5,013 bases of DNA from Solirubrobacterales bacterium (GTDB taxonomy: Bacteria > Actinomycetota > Thermoleophilia > Solirubrobacterales > Solirubrobacteraceae). The translations under genes were made by a program, and so were the position numbers. The notes beneath the pieces were generated by a model. That model was not told where the DNA came from. It searched no databases and worked only from the letters and a program-made list of their open reading frames with translations. This document shows positions 1 to 4,461 of the stretch, piece after piece; position 1 is the stretch's first letter; each line of letters begins with the position of its first letter. The stretch is from assembly GCA_013695395.1 (NCBI GenBank), contig JACDAP010000311.1:1-5013 (forward strand), read 5' to 3'.

Positions 1-177
1 CGTGTGAAGGCCGGCGAGCAGTTAAGAGATAAGCAGACGCAGTGCGCGGTCGGCTCCACCGGGCGCTCTTCCACGAGCCACCTGCACTTCGAGATCTGGC
101 CGAACGGCTGGCGCACCGGCGCGAAGAACTCGGTGCCCGTCGACCCACTCGCGCAGCTGAAGGCCTGGGACCGCTGA
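1..177 (+). CDS. M23 (LytM-type) metallopeptidase, C-terminal fragment
   Basis: The reading frame is open from the first base and stops at TGA 175-177, so only the last 58 codons are present. The translation contains VKAGEQL, then VGSTGRSS and SHLHFEIW. This is the end of the M23 peptidase fold, where the HxH motif (here HLH, residues 28-30 of the fragment) supplies a zinc ligand and a catalytic histidine; the tail reads VPVDPLAQL. Members of this family act outside the membrane and cut peptide cross-links in peptidoglycan. Any signal peptide, LysM or coiled-coil domain would lie before the window and cannot be seen. The segment is short but the motif is distinctive. The target bond and the full architecture are unknown. 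It converges on the lipoprotein gene at 185-1657, with only 7 bases between the stop codons. Confidence 0.88.
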   Translation, partial: RVKAGEQLRDKQTQCAVGSTGRSSTSHLHFEIWPNGWRTGAKNSVPVDPLAQLKAWDR

Positions 178-190
178 GCGGCGCTCAGCG
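172..190. terminator. 9-bp inverted repeat spanning two convergent stop codons
   Basis: CGCTGAGCG (172-180) and CGCTCAGCG (182-190) are perfect reverse complements separated by one base. As RNA this would fold as a 7-bp stem with a 5-base loop on either strand. The left arm contains the TGA of the peptidase gene (175-177) and the right arm the TGA of the lipoprotein gene (185-187, minus strand). No T-run follows on either side, so a bidirectional terminator is inferred from position and symmetry only. Confidence 0.4.
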
Positions 191-1657
191 CACCGGGAGG
201 ATCAGCTGGGCGTCGAGCCCGTCCGCCTCAGCGCGGGCGGTGAGGACCGCCGCACCGAAGGAGGCGAGCAGCCCGGGGTCGGCCCGCGGCAGTCCGAGCT
301 GCGGCAGCCCCTGCGCGAGGAACGCCGGGTCGAGCGTCGCCCGGAACGCACCGAGGGCCGGCGCGGACCGGACGGGAGCCCGAGCCGCGGCCTTCAGGTC
401 CGCCCGGGGATCGTTGGAGGCGACGAGGAGGTCGTCGACCACCGTCAGCCGGACCAGGAGCTCCCGGTCCTGCGTGAGCGTGTAGACGCCGTCGTCCTCG
501 TCCACGTCGAGCCCGCCGGTGTCGATGCCGACCAGGCCGGCGAGCGGCCCGCCGATCGTCGCCAGCGTGGAGAGCCGGCCGAGCGCCCCCGCAGTCCGCT
601 CGGGATCGTCGAGCTCCGAGCGCAGCGTCACCGTCCGCCCGTCGGTGGAGGTGACCGTCGCGCTCCCCGCGAGCCGGTCGATGAGGTCCTCCTGGAGGCT
701 CACGTTCGCGAAGCGGTCGACGAGCGCCTCAGCCGTTCGCAGGTCGGCGAGCCGCTCAGGATCGAGGAGATCGATCGCGCGCCGCAGAAAGCCCAGGGTC
801 TGCCGTGGCTCACGCACGGAGGCGACGGCGGTCCCTGCGCCGCGGATCCGCGGCGGCTCGGCGCCGGGCGCAAGTGGGAAGGCGTCGGCCGGCAGCCCCT
901 CCGCCACGCTCGCCCGCACCCGGACGCGCAACGCACGCACCTCAGGCGTGATCGTGACCGCGACGCGCTGCAGCGCCCCGACCCACGGCAGCCGCCCCGC
1001 CGCGGCGCCGGTCCTCGCAAGCTCGGCACCGGCATCGACCGACACCCGGGCGATCGCTCCGAGCGGCAGTCCGAGCGTCCGCTCGCGTAGCAGCGCGGGG
1101 GTCCACTGGGCCTGGCGGCGCCGACGGCGCTCGAGCACCGTGCGGAGCGCGTCGGGGCCGGGGCCGGTGACGAACACCGGGCCGCGGCGGGCCACCGCTC
1201 CACCGGCCTCGTCGATGTAGAGCGTGTAGTCGCCGTCCTCACCGACCCGCTCGAGGGCGCCTGCGTCCTCCCGACGGGCGAGCTGCTCACCCAGTCGCTC
1301 GCCGTCGGCCACCACCCGCGCGGAGAACCGCCCGCGCAGCCCGGTCCGCGGGCTCCAGACGACGACGTTCCCTGTGGTCAGCGGCCCGCCGGGAGCACGG
1401 TCCCCGCTCCCGGTATCCGTGCCGATCACCCCGCCCGTGAGCCCTCCGGCGAGCAGGCGGGCCAGCGAGGCGCTCGCCCCCCGACGCCGCGCGGTGTCGA
1501 CCACCGCAAGTACCGCCGCGTCCGCCGGAGCGTGCGCCAGCGCCTCGGCGAGCGGATCGGTGATCACGACGGACCGGTCCTCCTTCTTGTCGCCGCACCC
1601 GCCCAGGACGCCCAGCAGCGCCGCAGCGAACGCGGCGATGATGAGCCGTCGGAGCAC
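185..1657 (-). CDS. DUF3352-like lipoprotein, 490 aa
   Basis: The product starts with a short basic n-region, a hydrophobic stretch (about residues 5-18) and a lipobox LGGC with the lipidation cysteine at residue 21. It should therefore be exported and anchored on the outer face of the membrane. The mature part opens with a DPLAEALAHAPADA segment followed by AVLAVVDT. It continues as long alternating hydrophobic/charged blocks without membrane spans, ending in QLILPVR. The DPL...PADAPVV-like opening and the overall length resemble the DUF3352 lipoproteins common in Thermoleophilia; the biochemical role is not known. The start is GTG at 1655-1657: an in-frame TAG lies 9 bases upstream, so no longer N-terminus is possible. 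AAGG directly abuts the GTG, too close for a normal Shine-Dalgarno site. The gene converges on the M23 peptidase gene and is divergent from tRNA-Phe. The coding call is firm, the family name less so. Confidence 0.85.
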   Translation of the reverse strand: MLRRLIIAAFAAALLGVLGGCGDKKEDRSVVITDPLAEALAHAPADAAVLAVVDTARRRGASASLARLLAGGLTGGVIGTDTGSGDRAPGGPLTTGNVVVWSPRTGLRGRFSARVVADGERLGEQLARREDAGALERVGEDGDYTLYIDEAGGAVARRGPVFVTGPGPDALRTVLERRRRRQAQWTPALLRERTLGLPLGAIARVSVDAGAELARTGAAAGRLPWVGALQRVAVTITPEVRALRVRVRASVAEGLPADAFPLAPGAEPPRIRGAGTAVASVREPRQTLGFLRRAIDLLDPERLADLRTAEALVDRFANVSLQEDLIDRLAGSATVTSTDGRTVTLRSELDDPERTAGALGRLSTLATIGGPLAGLVGIDTGGLDVDEDDGVYTLTQDRELLVRLTVVDDLLVASNDPRADLKAAARAPVRSAPALGAFRATLDPAFLAQGLPQLGLPRADPGLLASFGAAVLTARAEADGLDAQLILPVR

Positions 1658-1663
1658 CCTTCG

Positions 1664-1669
1664 AGGCTA
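1664..1669 (-). promoter_or_regulatory. candidate -10 element for a leaderless lipoprotein mRNA
   Basis: On the minus strand TAGCCT (pattern TANNNT) ends 6 bases before the GTG start at 1657, the spacing expected if transcription begins at or next to the start codon. No recognisable -35 box is present. TAG within this hexamer is also the in-frame stop that rules out an upstream start. Leaderless genes are common in actinobacteria; the assignment here is inference. Confidence 0.3.
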
Positions 1670-1702
1670 CCCAGGACCCGGCGCCTGAGCCCCGGTTCGC
1701 GC

Positions 1703-1708
1703 TACCCT
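1703..1708 (+). promoter_or_regulatory. candidate -10 element of tRNA-Phe
   Basis: TACCCT fits TANNNT and lies 13 bases before the mature tRNA 5' end, a plausible distance for a short 5' leader. No convincing TTGACA-like -35 box is seen at the usual spacing, so this is weak. Confidence 0.25.
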
Positions 1709-1721
1709 TCCCGCCCCGCAC

Positions 1722-1794
1722 GGCGAATTAGCTCAGCTGGTAGAGCACACGACTGAAAATCGTGGTGTCCCCGGTTCAAGTCCGGGATTCGCCA
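1722..1794 (+). tRNA. tRNA-Phe (anticodon GAA)
   Basis: All cloverleaf parts can be placed. The acceptor stem GGCGAAT/ATTCGCC (1722-1728 with 1787-1793) is perfectly paired. The D stem is GCTC/GAGC (1731-1734 with 1743-1746) around the loop AGCTGGTA. The anticodon stem CACGA/TCGTG (1748-1752 with 1760-1764) holds loop CTGAAAA with anticodon GAA at 1755-1757. The variable loop is GTGTC, and the T stem CCCGG/CCGGG holds loop TTCAAGT. The discriminator base is A (1794). CCA is not encoded (TCG follows), so the tRNA nucleotidyltransferase must add it. The gene decodes UUC/UUU. It is divergent from the lipoprotein gene and sits at the left edge of a decayed accessory stretch. Confidence 0.97.
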
Positions 1795-1799
1795 TCGCA

Positions 1800-1825
1800 C
1801 TAGGCCCTGCAAACGCGGGGCCTAG
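1800..1825 (+). terminator. strong hairpin downstream of tRNA-Phe
   Basis: CTAGGCCC (1800-1807) pairs perfectly with GGGCCTAG (1818-1825). A U-G wobble (1808/1817) and two further GC pairs extend the stem to 11 bp around an AAAC loop (1811-1814). It begins 5 bases after the tRNA and is followed by CCGTTTCT, a poor T-tract. Position and stem strength suggest the tRNA terminator or a 3' processing stop. On the opposite strand the stop codon of the open fragment at 1800-2129 falls in the same hairpin. Confidence 0.65.
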
Positions 1826-2129
1826 CCGTTTCTGCGCCGCTCGTGGCGCCGACGCTCATGTCGAATCCAGCGGAAGCGGCGGCACGCTTCGCGATGTTGA
1901 ACGCGAAGTGCCTCGGCATCTTGTGCGCGGCGACGGCCGGCGACTCCGCCGCCGCGGTGCGGACCCCACCGAGGTACGAGCGCAGGAGAGCGCGATCGCA
2001 GCCAAGCGGCCGGAAGTGCCCGTCGGCCCCGGGCTGGATGACGTCGTTCTCGTACGCCTTCCGAACGACTCCGGCAACGCGCTGGTCGTAGGCCCGGAAG
2101 ACTCCCTCGTCGCCTTCGACCAGGGCGGG
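1800..2129 (-). pseudogene. unidentified gene remnant, C-terminal fragment without a start
   Basis: This minus-strand frame is open from just after an in-frame TAG (2130-2132) to TAG at 1800-1802, about 109 codons. No ATG, GTG or TTG occurs near its beginning, so it can only be the tail of a gene. The translation is not arginine-rich like a shadow frame: it includes GVFRAYDQRVAGVVRKAYEN and HKMPRHFAFNIAKRAAASAG. By hand count, third positions are about 83% GC overall. In the 1826-1973 part they are about 87% against about 61% at first positions, which suits coding on this strand. I do not recognise the family. The opposite strand in the same codon register is also open, and part of it (about 1974-2160) reads plausibly as an N-terminal extension of the broken gene at 2165. 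Which strand was once coding is therefore unsettled. Confidence 0.35.
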
Positions 2130-2164
2130 CTACCAGGCGCAAGGCAGGCGGCGGCACTGGGCCT

Positions 2165-3039
2165 ATGCCGCAACTCGTCCGCAATGCGATGGCAGCCGGC
2201 GGATTGAACGCGACCGACAAGTTCCAGCAGGGCGAACTCGGGGCGAATCGTCGCACTCGCTCCCGAGACGATGGAGCATCTCGCCAAGGGTAAGCCGGTC
2301 TTCGACAAGTCCGGCAACGTGCTCGCGCTCGTGCGCGGCGACAAAGGCAGATTGCGCCATGTCATGCGGTTCGAGAAGGGAGGCGCGCAAGCCGCAGCGG
2401 CCTCCAACATGGCCACGCTCGCGGTGACTGCGGCACTGAGCCAACAGCTCGAGGCGATCTCCGAGCAACTCCAGGAAATGAGCGAGACCCTGCAGAACAT
2501 GGTCAAGGACAAAGATCGCGAGCGACTATCCGACGCGGTCGCGGCGAACGAGATCCTGTTCGAGATCGCCCAGAGTCCGTCGACGCGGCATCACCGAGGC
2601 CGACTACACCCAGCTCGCGAGCCTCAAGCACCGCGTGACGTCGCTCCAGATCGAGACGACTGCCAGGCTCGCCGAGCTCGCCCCCGAGGGCATCGAGACG
2701 ATGAATCGCGGCAAGCGGCTCGACGTGCTCGAAGGCCTCTACAAGAAGGAACGCCTGGAGTACTGGCTCGCGGTTCAGGTCCAAGCTGATCTCGCCCGGA
2801 CTCGCTCTGATCTCCTCACGCTTCTCTGGGAGCACCACTCGCACCCGGAGACCGCCGCGGTCTTGAATCAGAACGTCGCGGACGCGATCAAGCTGCGGCA
2901 ACGCCGGGCATCTGAGCTCGGCGACGCCCTGCGGGCGCTGTCCGACCCGACATCGCAGACGCGCTTTGACCCCGTCCGGCTGATCGCACGCCATCAGCTC
3001 GGAAAAGCCCAGATTCGCATCGGCCGGCCCGGCCGGTGA
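2165..3039 (+). pseudogene. broken coiled-coil protein gene (at least two frameshifts)
   Basis: Three frames join into one sensible protein of about 290 residues. Frame A starts at ATG 2165 and reads MPQLVRNAMAAGGLNATDKF and on to GELGA. One extra A in GCGAATCGTC (2246-2247) shifts it to frame B, which runs IVALAPETMEHLAKGKPVFD, then ATLAVTAALSQQLEAISEQL and ILFEIAQS. Near 2573-2590 the sense moves to frame C, GITEADYTQLASLKHRVTSL through GLYKKERLEYWLAV to the stop at 3037-3039. The middle has a small hydrophobic helix and then heptad-like leucines and isoleucines (QQLEAISEQLQEMSETLQNM), so a coiled coil is likely. Leu/Arg-rich helices follow. No catalytic motif is visible and I do not recognise a named family. 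ATG 2165 lacks a clear ribosome binding site, and the original N-terminus may lie further left in yet another frame. Neighbouring genes have clean frames, which argues against poor sequencing as the sole cause. Confidence 0.6.
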
Positions 3040-3430
3040 TGCGCCCGAAGCTCACCCGCCCGGTGCAGCGGGGTGTCCGGATCGCCGCCTCGCTGCGCTC
3101 CACCTGCCCGTCCGGGGCGACGGAGGTGAGGACCACGGTTCGCTGCAGCCGGTCACAGCGCCACGGGAGAAGGCGTTTTCGCCCACTGCTCGCCTCGACC
3201 ATCGTCATGTCCGTGAGCGCCGTCTCGGTGCCGTCCGGCAGCCGCTCGGCGACGCGCACGAGCCGGCCTGGGGTGGCTTGCACGGTCAAGCGAACCCAGC
3301 CGCGCTCCTTGACCGAGAGACCGATCGCGAGGGGGCGCTCGGCGGGCTCCTGGGTGTGGGCGCCGACCGGCGCGGCAAGCAACGGGAGGCCGATGAGCAT
3401 CGAACAGACGACCCTGCAGCGGACGCGCAT
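2888..3430 (-). pseudogene. secreted protein gene, 3' end replaced by foreign sequence
   Basis: From ATG 3428-3430 the frame encodes a classical signal peptide: basic MRVRCR, hydrophobic core to about residue 21, cleavage VGA/HT after residue 24. A mature domain follows with SVKERGWVRLTVQATPGRLV, then PWRCDRL (Cys92) and IRTPRC (Cys122), a pair that could form a disulfide once exported. Up to about residue 127 (base 3050) the composition is natural. Beyond that the same frame is antisense to the broken coiled-coil gene and reads as arginine/serine/glycine-rich filler until a chance stop at 2888. The native protein therefore probably ended or continued differently, and the present 180-residue product is a hybrid. 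Small two-cysteine secreted proteins of this style occur in Thermoleophilia, usually with a further C-terminal domain; that comparison is from memory. No clear ribosome binding site precedes the ATG. It is divergent from fdxA, 66 bases away. Confidence 0.55.
3021..3035. repeat. 7-bp GC inverted repeat at the end of the broken gene
   Basis: CGGCCGG (3021-3027) and CCGGCCG (3029-3035) are reverse complements with one base between them, just before the stop at 3037-3039. It may have been a terminator stem or simply GC-rich coding sequence for GRPGR. It lies beside the inferred junction with the truncated secreted-protein gene. Confidence 0.3.
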
Positions 3431-3456
3431 CGGCGCCACGCTACCGGCCACTGCGG

Positions 3457-3496
3457 TATCTTTTACATAGTCCACATGTAAGAAAGGGTCAGCGCC
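3457..3496 (+). promoter_or_regulatory. fdxA promoter -10 candidate and ribosome binding site
   Basis: TATCTT at 3457-3462 fits TANNNT, without a clear -35 box. AGAAAGGG at 3481-3488 matches the complement of the 16S rRNA 3' tail over AGAAAGG and stands 8 bases before ATG 3497, close to the ideal spacing. It fixes the fdxA start and predicts efficient translation. The AT-rich leader stands out from the GC-rich surroundings. Confidence 0.5.
3463..3481. promoter_or_regulatory. 19-bp dyad TTACAT-N7-ATGTAA, candidate operator
   Basis: TTACAT (3463-3468) and ATGTAA (3476-3481) are exact reverse complements with 7 bases between. The dyad begins one base after the candidate -10 box and ends at the first base of the ribosome binding site. 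A dimeric repressor bound here would cover the likely transcription start. On the minus strand CTGACC and TATGTA with a 17-base spacer overlap the same dyad, so it could also control the divergent gene. The regulator is unknown. An iron- or redox-responsive protein is an inference from the downstream genes. Confidence 0.4.
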
Positions 3497-3763
3497 ATGG
3501 CGTATGTCATCAACGAGCCGTGTATCGGGGAGAAGGACGTCTCGTGCGTCGAGGTCTGTCCGGTCGACTGCATCCATCCGACTCCTGACGAACCGGATTT
3601 CGACAAGGCCGATCAGCTCTACATCGACCCGGAGGAATGCATCGACTGCGATGCGTGCGTCGAGGCCTGTCCGGTGGACGCGATCACCGCTCAGGATCAG
3701 GTCCCACCGCAGTGGCTCTCCTACATCGAGCTCAACGCCGACTACTACAAGAAGAGGTCCTGA
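3497..3763 (+). CDS. fdxA: seven-iron ferredoxin (FdxA type), 88 aa
   Basis: This is a small soluble cytoplasmic electron carrier. The opening MAYVINEPCIGEKDVSCVEV and the cysteine pattern match 7Fe ferredoxins. By analogy with Azotobacter ferredoxin I, C9, C17 and C58 should hold a [3Fe-4S] cluster, and C21, C48, C51 and C54 the [4Fe-4S] cluster (core CIDCDACVEAC). C25 is the extra cysteine usual in this family. The segment between the two cluster motifs (HPTPDEPDFDKADQ) is somewhat longer than in the shortest members, and the C-terminus DQVPPQW...YYKKRS is the typical FdxA tail. ATG 3497 has an excellent ribosome binding site (AGAAAGGG, 8-base spacing). The stop TGA 3761-3763 overlaps the ATG of the RIC-family gene by one base, so the two are very likely one operon. 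The partner reaction is not shown by sequence; electron supply to the di-iron neighbour is plausible. Confidence 0.93.
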   Translation: MAYVINEPCIGEKDVSCVEVCPVDCIHPTPDEPDFDKADQLYIDPEECIDCDACVEACPVDAITAQDQVPPQWLSYIELNADYYKKRS

Positions 3764-4461
3764 TGTCCACGCAGGCAGGCGGCACCGACACCCTCGGGGA
3801 GCTGGCGACACACCGGCCCGGGGCGGCCGAGCTCTTCGAACGGCTCCAGCTCGACTACTGCTGCGGCGGGGACCTCAGCCTCCGCGACGCCTGCGACCAG
3901 CGCGAGCTGGAGCTCGGCAAGGTGCTCGAGCTCATCGCCGCCGCGGCCCCGAGCGACGCCGCCTCGCCCGCGGATGACCTCCGCGGCCTGTCGATCGGCG
4001 AGCTCTGCGAGCACATCGTGGTCACCCACCACGGGCCGCTCCGCGTCGCGCTGGCGCGTCTCACCAAGCTGCTCGCCACCGTGTCGCGGGTCCACGGCGC
4101 CGACCAACCGGACCTGCACGACCTCGAGCGGACGTTCCTCGCGCTCCGGGCCGAGGTCGAGGAGCACCTGCTGCTCGAGGAGCGCACGCTCTTCCCGGCG
4201 TGCGCGACGCTCGACGGTGGCCAGGCCCGCCCCGGCCCCGACGACGAACTGCTCGCGCATCTGCGAGACGATCACCAGGCGGTCGGCGCCGGCCTCGGCC
4301 GGCTCCACGAGCTCGGCGGCGCCTGGGACGACAGCCGTGCCCGCTGCGCCACGCACCGGGAGCTCCTGCGGGGGCTCGGGACCTTCGAACGGGACATGCA
4401 TCGCCACATCCACGAGGAGAACAACATCCTGTTCCCCCGGGTACTGGCGCAGGTCGGCTGA
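3763..4461 (+). CDS. ric: iron-sulfur cluster repair di-iron protein (RIC/ScdA/YtfE family), 232 aa
   Basis: The family repairs iron-sulfur clusters damaged by nitric oxide or oxidants in the cytoplasm and also reacts with NO. The N-terminal ScdA_N (DUF542) domain covers about residues 8-60, with the signature DYCCGGDLSLRDAC and the cysteine pair C33-C34. The hemerythrin-like four-helix domain follows from about residue 76. Likely di-iron ligands, assigned by pattern to YtfE, are all present: H90 (THH), H111 (RVHG), H135 and E139 (HLLLE), H171 (DDH), and H215 and E219 (HIHEENNILF). A length of 232 residues is normal. ATG 3763 overlaps the fdxA stop in TGATG. GAAGAGG at 3751-3757, inside fdxA, supplies a ribosome binding site at 5-base spacing, so translation is probably coupled. 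The stop abuts that of the narK-like gene. The long linker (about residues 60-75) is Ala/Ser/Asp-rich. Regulation would come from the fdxA promoter. Confidence 0.94.
   Translation: MSTQAGGTDTLGELATHRPGAAELFERLQLDYCCGGDLSLRDACDQRELELGKVLELIAAAAPSDAASPADDLRGLSIGELCEHIVVTHHGPLRVALARLTKLLATVSRVHGADQPDLHDLERTFLALRAEVEEHLLLEERTLFPACATLDGGQARPGPDDELLAHLRDDHQAVGAGLGRLHELGGAWDDSRARCATHRELLRGLGTFERDMHRHIHEENNILFPRVLAQVG

Larger units (their letters stand above)
1826..3045. other. putative decayed accessory segment between tRNA-Phe and a truncated gene
   Basis: This stretch contains no intact gene. It holds a start-less minus-strand fragment and a frameshifted plus-strand gene, and its right end coincides with the point where the secreted-protein gene loses its own frame. 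It begins directly behind the tRNA-Phe hairpin. Decayed sequence next to a tRNA is typical of an old integration hotspot. No integrase, transposase or long flanking repeat is visible, so the mechanism is inference. Confidence 0.35.

Noticed and set aside
519..1220. Long plus-strand open frame opposite the lipoprotein gene
   Set aside because: Arg/Ser/Pro/Ala-rich antisense shadow; the minus strand has a lipobox, natural composition and a coherent full-length protein.
1880..1960. HKMPRHFA in the minus-strand fragment as a tyrosine-recombinase HxxR box
   Set aside because: No LLGH motif, no catalytic tyrosine and wrong spacing; the resemblance is superficial.
2503..2994. Minus-strand 163-codon open frame opposite the broken coiled-coil gene
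   Set aside because: The plus strand reads as a helical coiled-coil protein across this region; the minus frame is its mirror and has no recognisable motif.
2888..3811. Reading the secreted-protein frame from an earlier start (307 codons)
   Set aside because: The upstream part is antisense to fdxA; a clean signal peptide begins at the internal ATG 3430.
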